Assembly: GCA_002077065.1 (NCBI GenBank) | Contig: NAJO01000009.1 | Span: forward strand, 744,001 to 808,000 | Direction: 5' to 3' | DNA from: Cryoendolithus antarcticus | Taxonomy: Eukaryota > Ascomycota > Dothideomycetes > Cladosporiales > Cladosporiaceae | Length of the DNA stretch: 64,000 nucleotides | Shown here: piece by piece, positions 11,657 through 23,296 of the stretch | How the letters are laid out: every line of letters starts with the position of its first letter | Numbering within the stretch: position 1 is the stretch's first letter | Notes under the pieces: generated by a model | The model's input: only the letters and a program-made list of their open reading frames with translations | Databases searched by the model: none | What the model was told of the DNA's origin: nothing | Position numbers and translations under genes: made by a program

Positions 11657-12637
11657 GGTGAAGTAAGCTCTGTGTCAAAGTCAATGGTCAAAGGTATGAA
11701 GCACGGCAATGTATGTTGATATGCGAACGAAGGGAACGGAGACGGAGTTAAGGCAACGACATATCGTGGCCGGACTTCGCCAAAACGATGAGCGCCAGAG
11801 AGATGAGACGTTATATCAGACCCGCAAAAGTACCTCCTATGAGTCAACAACTATGCGATCAGATGGGTTCATCGTGTTCTGTTACCCGCAATGGGATGCG
11901 ATTGCGAGCATTGCTCATCACCAAACTGCGTGACCTTGCGAGGGAGCTCGGGTTCGACGAATCAAACTCGAGCGGGATTCCACAAGCTTTTCGAGCTCCA
12001 GGGGCTTTCAGCCTGGTGGAATTCCTGTGGAATGAAAGCGGCATCGGTTAGAAAAGGCGCCGATGGTCCTGCTTTGTGCCCTATCTCGACAGACTCGCAC
12101 CACTTGTGCTTGGAGGCAGTCCTGCACGAGACATGATGGCGTAGCTGCGCGGGGATAGGACTCGGGCTTATGAGGAGTGTCGAGCTCCTGGTCCTCCAAC
12201 AATCGAGATGAGTAGACAATCGTTCAACCCGGTTCCCGCTTCGTGGCGTTAAATCGCGATTGCGAGCTAGCGACTGCTTGTTGTCTCGAGGTTTAGCCAC
12301 CTGTTGTAGGCAATTTCAGCTCACAAGCCTACATGTAAAGACAATGCAGATCATCTTCGGGAAATACCAAGATTTGAGGTGAGTATAAGCAATGGCAGAG
12401 TTCTGATCCTTGAGATGCTCGGAAGCTCGGCATCACGTGCCCTGCGCCTCGGCACATCGCCCCACATCCAAATAGAAGACGATGTCAACAGATCTCTGAG
12501 TCGGCACGTCATTAGAAGCTGTTATTTGCGCCTTGAACACATGCGCCGGTGTTGTATGCCATGATATAGGCCGTCTTTTCCATACTCGAGTGCCGGTGCA
12601 TAGCCTCTCGCCAGCAGCCCACCCGCCAGCTCGCAAC
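11657..12637. promoter_or_regulatory. Divergent upstream region of the DHA2 exporter and TLC gene
   Basis: About 980 bp between two divergent starts. Small open frames on both strands lack splice or family support. No specific regulatory site could be assigned. Confidence 0.3.
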
Positions 12638-13995
12638 ATGCTTGACCCGTTTCCATTCCCACCGCCTGGCCCTCTTACCGCCTTTACTGGACCTCTTTCG
12701 AGCAAGCTATCCCTACCGACCTTGCCACTACACGCCCACGAAGTCGTCTTTGCCTTGAGCTTCTATGTCCTGGTCGGCAAAGTCTTCGCACCCTGGATCT
12801 CGCGGAGGGTTGTGCCTCAGCGGTACAATGCACTGTCCTCACGGACGAAGATCAATTGGGATGTGCATGTCGTCTCCTTCGTACAGTCATGCGTGATCTG
12901 CACCATGAGCTTGTGGGTCATCTTCTACGATGAGGAGCGGCAGTCTTGGCGCGGGAGCGGTGCATTTGGCATAGACAATTGGGAGAAGAGGGTATGGGGA
13001 TACACTGGTGCTACGGGATTGCTGCAGAGCTTCGCCCTGGCGTACTTCCTTTGGGATCTGTACATGTGCTCGCGTTATGTGCACATCTTCGGCTGGGGTA
13101 TGCTGGCACATGCTGTCAGTGCAGTGACGGTGTTCTCCTTCGGCTTCGTGAGTCTCAATTGGTCGCTGCCTACCAAGCAGTGTAGAGAGTCATGTCTCCG
13201 CGGTGTGCTGACTATGTGCAGCGCCCATTTCTGTATTTCTACGCGCCAGTCTTCCTCCTGTACGAGCTCTCGAGTCCATTCCTGAACATCCACTGGTTCT
13301 GCGACAAGCTCGATCTCACTGGATCTGTCTATCAAGCGATCAACGGCGCCCTCCTCACCAGTACGTTCTTCGCATGTCGTCTCATCTGGGGCAGCTACTC
13401 CTCAATACTCGTCTTTCGAGACATCTACAAAGCCACGAGCTCAGGGTACACCATCCCGCAGTACCTTGCCGATGCGGTGAAAGACGGCATGAAAGCTGGT
13501 GATCTCAGCGACACGCAGGCACAAACAATAGCATTCATGGATGTGCGGTATGTTCCGTTGTGGCTTGCAGCCATCTACCTCGCCTCGAACCTCGTGCTCA
13601 ACATTCTCAACTTCTGGTGGTTCGGCAAGATGGTGCAGACCATCCGCAAACGCTTCGACCCGCCGTGGGGCACGAAAGGCATCGGACCGGATGTGGTGCA
13701 CTACCAGCCACCAGACCCGACGTTTGAGAAGCCGAAGTCCGTTACCACGTCTGTGCCCGGCGCACCTGCTACGTTGACCGGACTGTCAGAAGAGGGCCTG
13801 GAAGTGCTAGGTCTCGGCAGGAAGGATGCAAGTATTAAGGATGCGCGGAGGCGAGCGGAAGAGCTCATGGGTGGACCGGTTGACAGCGAACCGATCGTCC
13901 AAAGGGGTGTGTATGCAGATGGTCATCGCAGTATAGAGGTCAGCGGATCTACGGCAACGCCCGCGAGGAGTACAAGAAGTCGGCGGAAGGCATAG
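12638..13995 (+). CDS. TLC-domain (TRAM/LAG1/CLN8-type) integral membrane protein
   Basis: Two exons, 12638-13147 and 13222-13995; the intron begins GTGAGT and ends with a CTGACTATGTGCAG acceptor, and the join reads FSFGF-RPFLYFYAPVFLLYELSSPF. The protein is 427 aa. Several hydrophobic helices span residues 30 to 340, with the TLC landmarks LYMCSRYVHIFGWGMLAHAVS and NIHWFCDKLDL. This matches the fungal TLC family typified by proteins annotated as TMEM56/DUF887-like, probably in the ER membrane. A charged C-terminal tail of about 110 residues (KDARRRAEELMGG and later TRSRRKA) is cytosolic. It lacks the paired His motif context needed to call ceramide synthase. The start at Met 12638 was chosen because upstream in-frame sequence looks like UTR. 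Confidence 0.85.
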
Positions 13996-14625
13996 GGTTC
14001 GGTGGCCAGCTGGAGAACATGAGGAAGAGAGCGGCGGAGTACGCCGGAGGTTCCCGCAGCACCTTCATTAGCGTCGCGCTGCGCTGTTCGCAGTGGTCCA
14101 GCGTTAGTAGCGCAATCGACAGCGCGCACATATTCTCCCAGCACTATTCATATTTATCATACTAAAGCGAACCACCCCCCGGATCGCTTTAGTCATCAAC
14201 AGAGTCTGTGCACGGTGCACCACCCACACCCACGTGCATCGAGTCAACATTGCGTCTTCTTATCAATTCGCTACCTGCATAGGCATGCGTACGCAATCTG
14301 AGCCGTGCCGCCACCGCGTCAATTCGCTATCTCGCAGACTGCCCATCATGAGTGTAACGACGCAATGTGGAGCGCCGGAAGCTCCGGATCGCGGACCTAA
14401 CCTTCAAAAGTCAATTCAAAGCTCATGAGAACAAGAATCGTCACACCACGCAGCCGGCAGGCACCCGGTACCTGATCTAGCAGCCGTCAGGTCTCACCAC
14501 ATACTTCGGGCGTGCATGTGTAGCTCGTCATAAGGAAAGTCAAGAGAGCTTCATTGCGTTTCTCTGCTCAGCTTTCCTTCTCCCCACACTCACATACCGC
14601 CATCAAGCTCCATCTCACCGCGGAC
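13996..14625. other. Intergenic with one inverted repeat
   Basis: Contains the 10-bp inverted repeat listed separately (14161-14193) and otherwise no supported gene. It includes the promoter of the phosphoketolase gene. Confidence 0.6.
14161..14193. repeat. Inverted repeat with C-rich loop
   Basis: ACTAAAGCGA at 14161-14170 is followed by a 13-base loop with a C run and then its exact complement TCGCTTTAGT at 14184-14193. It lies 165 bp after the TLC gene stop and about 430 bp before the phosphoketolase start. It could be a hairpin in the 3' UTR or a dimeric factor site. Confidence 0.75.
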
Positions 14626-17172
14626 ATGGCACCTGACAAGGTGCAGCGGACACTTACTGACGGCCAAGAGGAATGGTCTGTCTACAGCAAGACGCGGTCG
14701 ACCATCAGTGGGGACTCGCTCAGTAAAGATGAGATAGAGAAGTTGACGAAATGGTTTCATGCCACACTGTACTTGTGCTTGGGGATGCTGTACCTCAAAG
14801 AGAATCCGTTGCTACAAGAGCCATTGAAGAAAGAGCACATCAAGCCGAGACTACTCGGACATTGGGGTAGCGATGCTGGACAGTCATTCACGTAAGTCAT
14901 CTACATTCGGGACAGCTGCAGACGTAGCTGACCGCATCAGATATATTCACTTCAACCGCATGATCAAGAAGTACGACCTCAATGCTCTCGTAATCAGCGG
15001 CCCAGGCCATGGAGCTCCAGGTCTTATCTCCAACTTCTACCTCGAGGGTGTGTACAGCGAGTTCTACCCCAATATCAGCGAGGATAAGGCTGGCATGCAG
15101 CGCTTCTTCAAGCAATTCTCATTTCCAGGCGGTATCGGCAGCCACATGACACCGGAGACTCCTGGATCACTGCATGAGGGTGGTGAGCTCGGCTACAGCA
15201 TCTCGCATGCTTTCGGAGCAGTATACGATCATCCCAAGACGATTGCGATGACGATCGTCGGTGATGGCGAAAGCGAGACGGGACCTCTTGCCACGAGCTG
15301 GCACAGTAATAAGTTCCTCAACCCGATCACGGACGGTGCTGTACTGCCAGTTCTGCACCTGAACGGCTACAAAATACACAATCCGACTGTGTTGTCTCGC
15401 ATACCCGAGGAAGAGCTCATTGCACTGTTCAAGGGATACGGCTGGACGCCATATGTGGTCGCGGGCAGCGATCTCGAGGACATGCACCAAGCAATGGCTG
15501 CTACAATGGAGCAATGCGTGAAAGAGATTTTGGCATACCAGAAGCAAGCCCGGGAGTCCGGCAAGGCTTTCCGCCCATCCTGGCCAATGATCATCCTACG
15601 CTCGCCCAAGGGCTGGACGGCTCCAAGGAAGGTTGAAGGACACTACCTCGAAGGCTTCTTCAGGGCGCATCAGATCCCGCTCACCAAGGTACTTACCGAT
15701 GATGCCCAGCTTCAGCAGCTGGAGAAGTGGATGCATTCATACGAGCCCGAGAAGCTCTTTGGCAAAGATGGAAAGCTCGTACCTGAGCTGCGGGAGCTGG
15801 CACCCTCTAAGGGCAAACGCATGTCAGAGAATCCGATTACCAATGGCGGATCAATCCGCCAGCCGCTAAGTCTCAAGAAGTTCCAGGACTTCGCACTCGA
15901 TGTGCCGAAGCCTGGCGTTACTCATGGCGCGAGTATGGAGTACTTTGCGACCTGGCTCACCCATGTTGTTAGAGATAACCCAACAAGCTTCCGTGTATTC
16001 GGGCCGGATGAGACTCAGAGCAACAAGCTATCGAAGATCTACGAGGCAGGCAAGAAAGTCTGGGTGAACGGCTACTTGCCTGAAGACGAGGACGGTGGCA
16101 ATCTCGATCCAAAGGGAAGAGTGATGGAGATGTTGTCAGAGCACACCGTCGAAGGCTGGCTCGAGGGCTACATTCTCAGTGGTAGGCATGGCTTGCTGAA
16201 CTCGTACGAGCCCTTCATCCACATCATCGACTCGATGGTCAATCAGCATGCGAAGTGGATCGAGAAGTCGCTGGAGGTGTCCTGGAGGCAGCAGATCGCT
16301 TCGCTGAACATACTTCTGACGAGCACAGTGTGGCGACAAGGTAAGTAACGTATGAAAGTCGATGCGTGACCGCATACTAACGTCTTGCAGATCACAACGG
16401 CTTCACTCACCAAGATCCTGGCTTTCTCGACGTGGTCGTGAATAAGTCTCCCGAAGTGGTCCGTATCTACCTACCACCCGACGCCAACTGCCTTCTCAGC
16501 ACAATGAATCACTGTTTCGAGAGTACGAACTACGTCAACGTTATTGTGGCCGATAAACAAGACCACCTCCAGTTTCTCAACATGGAGGACGCTGTCGCCC
16601 ACTGCACAAAGGGCGTCGGTCGATGGGACTGGGCCTCGAACGATCAAGGCGCCGAACCAGATCTCGTTATGGCATCTTGCGGCGACGTTATGACGCAAGA
16701 GTCCCTCGCAGCCACCGCGCTCCTCCGCGAGCATCTACCCGAGCTCATGATCCGCGTCGTCAACGTGGTAGATCTGTTCAAGCTAATGCCAAATCAATAC
16801 CACCCGCACGGCTTGACAGACACCGAATATCACGCCCTTTTCACAGACAACAAGCCCGTTGTGTTTGCATTCCACTCTTATCCCTGGCTGGTGCACAGAT
16901 TGACGTACAAGCGCCGTGGACAGCATCTGATGCATGTCCGAGGGTACAAGGAGAAGGGCAACATTGATACGCCGCTTGAGCTGGCTATCAGGAACGAGGC
17001 AGATCGATTCTCGTTGGCTATCTTGGCAATTGATAATTTGGGTGCAAGGCTTGGGAATAAGGGTGCTGCGGCAAGGGAGCACCTGTTGACCAGGAGGCTC
17101 GGGTGTAAGAACTTTGCGTTCGAGACCGGAATGGATCCGGAGGACCAGACGAATTGGACTTGGCCCTACTGA
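14626..17172 (+). CDS. Phosphoketolase (xylulose-5-phosphate / fructose-6-phosphate)
   Basis: Three exons, 14626-14891, 14941-16340 and 16391-17172, give 815 aa, the usual length. Joins read GQSFT-YIHFNRMIKKYDLN and WRQ-DHNGFTHQDPGF. The enzyme is thiamine-diphosphate dependent and splits xylulose-5-phosphate (and often fructose-6-phosphate) with phosphate to acetyl-phosphate plus a sugar phosphate, in the cytosol. Diagnostic blocks are ISGPGHGAPG, SHMTPETPGSLHEGGELGY, GDGESETGP (cofactor-binding), ILRSPKGWTAP, FRVFGPDETQSN, the HNGFTHQDPGF of the pyrimidine domain and a C-terminal HPHGLTDTEY. An in-frame Met at 14554 would add 24 residues, but the family start fits 14626. Acetyl-phosphate would need acetate kinase, not seen here. 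Confidence 0.96.
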
Positions 17173-17500
17173 AGACGGTCGAGTGCTCAAGACGCGGCGG
17201 TATGATACAGCTAGATTATGTACACGATGGAATGAGATAGCTTGAACGAGTGATGATCGGGAAATGTAACGGCCGCTGAAATCCGAAGTCCCGTCGGTGA
17301 TGACTAAGGAGATTCGACGGGTGAACTCATTCCACCGTGTTCAACGTCGTCGCTGTGAGGAGTGGAGGTCCGCAAAAGTCATCGACGAGGCTTTGTCATG
17401 TAAAGGGTTTGTATGGTAGACTTGCTTCATTCTGGTGCGCTCGCATATATGTCTTTACCGTTATCCTCATCATTTTCCGATCCATCATCACTGTAGCCTC
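17173..17500. other. Intergenic, no supported gene
   Basis: Spacer between the phosphoketolase stop and the monooxygenase gene; nothing recognisable. Confidence 0.6.
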
Positions 17501-17563
17501 ATGAATCGCCGTCTTCTCACTTGGTCCCGTCACATCAATCGCATTCCATCACATAGCCGAACC

Positions 17564-18817
17564 ATGACAACAATATCGCAGAATCCGGTCCTCATCTCAG
17601 GCGCTGGCATCGGTGGGACTCTGCTCGCGCGTGCGTTGCAGTCACACAACATTCCCTTCCAACTGTACGAGCGAGATGCGAATCGCCACGCTAGAGCGCA
17701 GGGCTACCGCATCCGGATGAGCGATGAGGGGCTCGCAGCGATCGAAAGCGTTTTGAATCGTGAAGAGTTCGCAGCATTCAAGGATGGCACCTCGACCACG
17801 GGCAGTGGCGGACCCTATCACTTTGACGCTAAGACAGGCGATCGTATCGAGCCTGGTAGTACTGGTCCACCAGGGCCACCCCCAAGCAAGCCTGACACCA
17901 ATTCCGCCCCACATGCTCCAGATGTTCCGGCACCTACCAAGCCGATGCTCTCAGGCCCAACTTACGGCACAGCGCGAGGCTGGCTGCGCGACAACCTCCT
18001 CACGACAGTCGCGGACTCGATACACTGGGACAAACGCGCGTCGTCCTACACCTTGACCGGAAATGGTGTAGTCCTGAACTTCACTGATTCCACGACCTCA
18101 CCCGAGGGATCCATGCTGGTCATAGCTGATGGCTCGCAATCCTCACTGGCAGCACAGCTAGGCCAGGGCGAGATTCGTAGCTACGACACCGGCGCACGAA
18201 TGATCCACGGTCAGACTACGAGTAAAGCTTTCAGAGAGCTAGGCACAGGAGTATTCTTCATTCGCGACGGATCGCATGAAGCTGGGCCGCTAAGTCTAAT
18301 CACGAACATCCGACCTGGCGGTGAGCTAGATGACGACAGCGTCGAGTTTGGGTGGGTGTTCGTTGGTGGTCCGGGCTCGTTCGTACCACCGAATGAGGAC
18401 TTCTCACTGATTGGCAAGCCAGCTGCTGAGCTGTCGAGAGAGCTGACGAAGGATTGGAGTCCGAAATTCAAGGGAATCTTCGAGCAGCAGAATGATGCTC
18501 AGGCTGCTTTCCTCAAGATGTCTACAGCCTGGCCGAGAGGGTTGCCAGAGTGGAAGAGTGAGGCGAGAGTGACTGTGCTGGGAGATGCAGTGCATTGTAT
18601 GACTCCGGCCGGAGGCGTGGGAGCTAACACTGCACTGCAAGATGCGGCCTTTCTGGGAAAGCTGCTAGGTGAGAGAGGAGGTTGGGAGGAGGATGTTGTG
18701 GCGAAGTACGAGGTTGAGATGAGGCAATATGCTTCCGAGAAGGTGAAGGCTAGTTTTGAAGCGGCAGCGAAACAGTTCAGCATTACCGAGCTCGGAGGAA
18801 AGAAGCTAGATCCGTGA
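17564..18817 (+). CDS. FAD-dependent monooxygenase (PHBH-like fold)
   Basis: Single exon, 417 aa from Met 17564. The dinucleotide motif GAGIGG sits at residues 13-18, with ERDAN at the end of beta-2. The second FAD motif GDAVHCMTPAGGVGANTALQDA is near residue 345. This is the class A flavoprotein monooxygenase family, which uses NAD(P)H to hydroxylate or oxidise small molecules. A Pro-rich insertion occupies residues 97-127 (GPPGPPPSKP), a surface loop seen in some fungal members. The frame is open further upstream with Mets at 17501 and 17435; the segment from 17501 is Arg-rich and could be a mitochondrial presequence, so the start is uncertain. The downstream esterase gene is convergent, only about 70 bp away. 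Confidence 0.9.
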   Translation: MTTISQNPVLISGAGIGGTLLARALQSHNIPFQLYERDANRHARAQGYRIRMSDEGLAAIESVLNREEFAAFKDGTSTTGSGGPYHFDAKTGDRIEPGSTGPPGPPPSKPDTNSAPHAPDVPAPTKPMLSGPTYGTARGWLRDNLLTTVADSIHWDKRASSYTLTGNGVVLNFTDSTTSPEGSMLVIADGSQSSLAAQLGQGEIRSYDTGARMIHGQTTSKAFRELGTGVFFIRDGSHEAGPLSLITNIRPGGELDDDSVEFGWVFVGGPGSFVPPNEDFSLIGKPAAELSRELTKDWSPKFKGIFEQQNDAQAAFLKMSTAWPRGLPEWKSEARVTVLGDAVHCMTPAGGVGANTALQDAAFLGKLLGERGGWEEDVVAKYEVEMRQYASEKVKASFEAAAKQFSITELGGKKLDP

Positions 18818-18886
18818 GTGATGAGACGTCTGGTATCGTCGCACTATGTACAGTAGTTCTATCTGTGATCACATCTCATCATGGCG

Positions 18887-21084
18887 TCACGCCTTTACGA
18901 TCTGGCTCGCTCTCGTCTCATCGACATAGCCATTCTTCGTGCCCGTCACCAATAGCTGGAAGCTGCGTTTCCACCAGCCCAAATGTCCCTTGACCTCATA
19001 CGGCACAGTCTGGCCCTGCTTCACGGCGAATGACTTACCCTGAAGTCTGCCATCGACCTTCCATTGTGCCGTCAGCGCCACACCAGGATCCCAGCGTCCG
19101 ACACTTCCCTTGATGAGCTTCTTATACACATCAAGATGCGGAGACGCCTGTCGAGTAAGTGCAGCTTGGTGCCCAGCACGAGCAATAGTCTCCTCCCAGT
19201 AGTTCCCTCTCGAAGCCACAGAAGTCACGTTATCACCCAATGGCGTCGCACCACCCGGCGCATGGTCCTTGAACCACTTGTCAAGCAGCTCAAGATAGGT
19301 CCAGATCTCCAGACGGTTGTAGTTCCCGCCATGTGGCGCTCCGGCGATGTAGGTAAAGTTGGCCCAGCCAGCGCCGCCGAAGGACTCGACGTTCTCTTGG
19401 AACTTTTCCACGCCTTCGTTGAGGTAGTAAGTATCTGCCAGGCCGACGTAGATGAAGATGCGGTTCTTGAGGACAGCTCCAAGGTTCTTGGCATTGTCCC
19501 AATTGCCCGTGACGTAGTGAGAAAGGTCGAAGGGCTTCCAGTACTCGACCGCTTCGGGATAGATCTCGCCGGTGACTTTATTCCATGCCTTGCGAGTGGA
19601 GTCAGTGTGTGTTAGCACGAGCTAGCTGATATAGTACGTACCTCCAGAGGGTAGCCGTTCAGGCCCTGCGCACCGAAGACAGCTTGCCATGCACTGTATA
19701 TCGTCAGCGGATAGATATACCAGGAGGATTTGATCAACACTCACTCCCACTGCAAAGCGGATCTCGACGAAGTCCCGAATGTCAACTCCCAGTGGTTCTC
19801 CATTTCAGTAGTCGCTTCTACAATCTCCGTTCCGTTCGTCACTGTGCGAATCGAGGGCACCGCGACACCTTCGCGGTAGTACGCATTCGGCGTGTTATAC
19901 AGATAAATGTCCTGATGACGACGGAAGTCCAGACTATCCGGGTAGTAGGTGAAGCAAGAACCGAATAGATCAGGTCTGTAGATGACCGAGGCGATCGACT
20001 CCCACCCGCCGGTGCTGCCACCTTCCTGGATCCTAGCGTACGGCTTCCCGATCGTATTGAACATTGCGTCCAGATGGGGGACCAGCTCATCGTTGAGAGC
20101 ATCACCGTAAGGTCCGAAGTTTGCTGTGTTAACTGCGTACGAGTCATCATAGTACGGTGCCTCATGCCTGAACGAGATCACGATAAACTTCGGCGTTGGA
20201 CGTGCGGCCGTGGTATTGGTGCCGTTGATGACCCCGCTGTCCCAAGTCGCTGCGAAGCTGGCCGAGGTGGAGTATCGAAAAGCACCATCTCCGCCAGCCC
20301 AGTGGTTTTGGGAGTATACGACCGGGTATCGGGTGTTGGTATCATTCGCTTGGTAGCCAGCAGGAAGAAGTATGTTGGCGCCAACGTACATATCGCGGTT
20401 CCAGAATTTGGACAATGCAGCGCTGCGGATCTTGACATGCTTCAAGTTCTTGGAGTCCACGTAGTTTCCTTGTCTGCATGCGCCGATCTCAGTTCCGTTG
20501 AAAACTTCGTATGGGACAGAGTCATTGAAATGAAGACTGATGGTCTGGTGGCCACCGCTGATAGTCACATTTGTCATAGGCGTAATGAGACTGCCAAATC
20601 CAGCCACGTTCGGTTGTCCGTCCCCGCAAGGGAAGCGTACCGACACCACAGATCCATCTGAGCGAACAGCCTTCTCGTAGATGTTCAGGTAAGCCTGCAC
20701 TGTGTAGTCGCCTGGAGCGACGTCGTTGAGGCTGACATTGGGGTAGCCATAGACGCCTATTCGCACGTTCTGGCCACTATCGCCTGTCAAGACTGCAGTG
20801 TCGCGGCTGTGGTAGTTGTACACATTCTTGCCGAAGAAGAGATCTGGACTTGATGTGACATCGGTGTCGTCTAGTGGGTCTAGTCCAGCTGGTGCAAACA
20901 GGAGTGAGATGCGACCATCGGTGCTACTGTTGAGGAGGCCATCGGCGACCGAAATCCGTACATTGAGGCCTGGTGCTCGTGGTGCAATGCTTAGTGCTTC
21001 TGCCGAGATCAGTAGTGTAGCTAACAGCGCTACTTTCGCGGCGATGGCGGAGGGGCCCATCGAGAGCACCATAATGCTTAACAA
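18887..21084 (-). CDS. Large secreted esterase, alpha/beta-hydrolase (esterase-D-like)
   Basis: Three exons: 19745-21084, 19642-19693 (52 nt) and 18887-19588. The joins read LQWD-AWQAVFGAQGLNGYPLE-AWNKVTGEIYP; 697 aa. The N-terminus carries a signal peptide (Met 21084, alternatives 21072 and 21060, then AIAAKVALLATLLI), so the enzyme is secreted. After an N-terminal beta-rich region the hydrolase domain has the nucleophile elbow EGGSTGGWES near residue 350, TYYPDSLDFRRHQD, and a catalytic-His candidate in GAPHGGNYNR near residue 555. Many N-x-S/T sequons fit glycosylation. This fungal family has no well-defined substrate; polysaccharide-ester or peptide targets are possible. The 3' end is close to the monooxygenase 3' end. 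Confidence 0.85.
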
Positions 21085-22165
21085 TGAATGGAATCAGGAG
21101 TCTTGCAGACACCAGAATAATTGCGAGATCCGACAAGGAATCGCGACCTACTTGATGCCTTACCTTGATGCTTGCCGTACCTGTCCACGATAGCGAGCCG
21201 GGGCTAGTCGTATAGCCTCTTGGCTCTCACTCCGACCTGCCTCATGGGGTCTTGACATGGTCTGACTGATGCCGCACTGTGCATACGAACCGACGCATAC
21301 CCGTCATTTTGGCGAATGTAAGGCGAGTGTAGGCGAAGTATGTAAGGTACCCGCGTGTGTTATGTGGTAACGAGCTGGCGGGATGCGAGCACGGGCAAGG
21401 ACCAACAAGCTTTGCGCACCAAGATGCCTGCAGAGATGACCGCCGCGATGAACGGTGATGTATCATGCCGCAGCTTATTGATAGCGCGAGTGACTAGCAG
21501 TCAGTCAGGTCTAATCTTTGCCCGCCATGTGCAAGGAGGGAAGGAAGAAGTTGTAATGTTGTAGAGGAAGAAGCCATCTTTCAGCCTCGCGGGAGCACGT
21601 CAGTGGCGGACGTTTCGTGTAGAAGCTGCCAAGTGAACGAGATACTGTAATCTACACTGTTCTAGTCCTTTATCACATCTTGTGCCCACCGGTTCATGAG
21701 GTTCGATACTAGCTGCTTATGGCAAGACAATGATTCTACTGTGTTTGTCCGCTGATGCACTTGCCTGCACTTGGAGGCACCCAATGATCACCCGATGAGA
21801 CTTACTTCGCTTCGGTATGTGACTCGAAGCGACCTGATATGTTGGATCGCGCGGAGCGAGTCCAGGCATTTCCTATTTCCTGAGACCCGGGACAAAGACT
21901 CAAGGGAAGCAGTCATACTCCTCTCGACTTTGCTGCTGCGATCGAAGGGACGTACCGCTCTGTCGGTGCAAGGTAAGGTTGAAGGCGGGATGTTCAAAGA
22001 AGTCGCAGCGATCTCTCACCAGCAGTGCATGCCGAAATCCTACCACAGGTGTACTCCTCACATCACAAGACTGAAGCAGACTTTCAGAGAGGCAGACGTA
22101 AAGATATGGTGTTTGATCAGCTACATATCCTTCCACTCAGTCATGACAGTGGGCATATTTCTTCT
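21085..22165. other. Intergenic, no supported gene
   Basis: About 1.1 kb upstream of the esterase start. An open frame from 21771 on the plus strand is partly antisense to the small gene that follows and has no family resemblance. Nothing called. Confidence 0.5.
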
Positions 22166-22581
22166 CTACAATCCACCCTGTCCGCTCGGCTTGCCCGCAC
22201 CACCTATCGTGCTGTCATTAGATGCTTTTGGTTCTCGCTGCGATAATACACTCACCTGGAATCTGGTTGTTGATCTGCCCGTCGGCGACCTTGTTGATCT
22301 TGTCATCGTACTTGTCACTGGATGTCTATCAGTGCTTGTGCTCTCGATTCCAGATGGTGGAGGTCTGCTCACCCAAGTCCGACCTTGTCGGTCAAGCCGT
22401 CGATCCCTGTGATACCAGTCAGTGTCAGGCAGACGAGACGACAAAATGCTCTCAAGGGCGCACCTTTGTTTGCTTGTCCGCTGGCGAACTTCTCGCCGCC
22501 GGACTGCTGGCCTGGAGCGCCACCGGAGCTTCCACCGCTCTTGCCGAGGGCATCTTTCGCCTTGTTGAGGAGTCCAGACAT
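22166..22581 (-). CDS. Small hydrophilic Gly/Lys-rich protein (LEA-like), four tiny exons
   Basis: Exons 22464-22581, 22373-22406, 22256-22317 and 22166-22203 (118, 34, 62 and 38 nt) join to an 83-residue protein. All three introns are 52-57 nt, start GTGCGC, GTGAGC or GTGAGT, and end in CAG, CAG and TAG; phases close exactly. The protein begins MSGLLNKAKDALGK, has a Gly/Ser-rich middle, then GIDGLTDKVGLG, DKYDDKINKVADGQ and ends GGAGKPSGQGGL. It is highly charged, without hydrophobic segments, and predicted to be disordered or amphipathic. Similar short fungal proteins are often stress-induced, but I do not assign a function. Single-frame searching misses it. Confidence 0.78.
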
Positions 22582-23296
22582 GATTGTTGTGGTATCGGTG
22601 CTTGGTTTGATGGGTTATGGATGGGGTGATGTGGATGCGAAAGAAATGGCGATGGCAGAGGGGCAGCTGGGACAGGGAGCTCTTGTACTTGACCGATTCA
22701 CCCGGAGTTGGCTGCCGACCGTCGTGGCACCTAATGTGATCCACCATAGCAATTGCTCGAGAGCTATAGCTGTTGTCATGCAGATCATTCAAGGCGTGCT
22801 CCCGATCGTGCCTAGTTTCGTGGCTTGGCAGTCTACAGAGTTGGTCGAGACCTGGTCGCGGGGAGATCTAGAGCTCTCAGAGTAAACACCTCATGTACAT
22901 TTGCTGACGGCAAGTCCGTTCTCGAATACACATATCCGCAGTCGTAGTCGCTCTTGGAAGGGCAACGACAAATAGTATTAGTGTGAGATGTACCAAGCAG
23001 ATACTGGACAAAATCCTGTCTGATGGAAGAGGATCTGCTTGCACATCATGCAGCTCGATTGCGACTGACATGGCGATATATGGGTAGGTCCTTGGTAACC
23101 CGTAAGAACCCCGGATCCCCAATCAAATCAAACATACTCTATGATCGTGCGTGATGGTCGCGCGGCATCATTAGCACTCAGTGAGTAAACTGGAGTACCA
23201 ACGCCACAGTACAACCGCATTCTCATGATGTTACTTTTGTTACAGTATGTACATGCATATGATATGGTACATGGCCGTGATTTATCACATCATGTC
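22582..23296. other. Intergenic, no supported gene
   Basis: Promoter side of the small gene and 3' side of the acyltransferase gene. No feature recognised. Confidence 0.55.

Noticed and set aside
9592..21084. Possible secondary-metabolite cluster (DHA2 exporter, monooxygenase, esterase)
   Set aside because: No polyketide synthase, NRPS, terpene cyclase or pathway regulator is present, and housekeeping-type genes such as phosphoketolase are interspersed.
22222..22885. Long plus-strand frames of 135-187 codons
   Set aside because: They are antisense shadows of the small four-exon gene; the minus-strand model has consistent splicing and protein composition.
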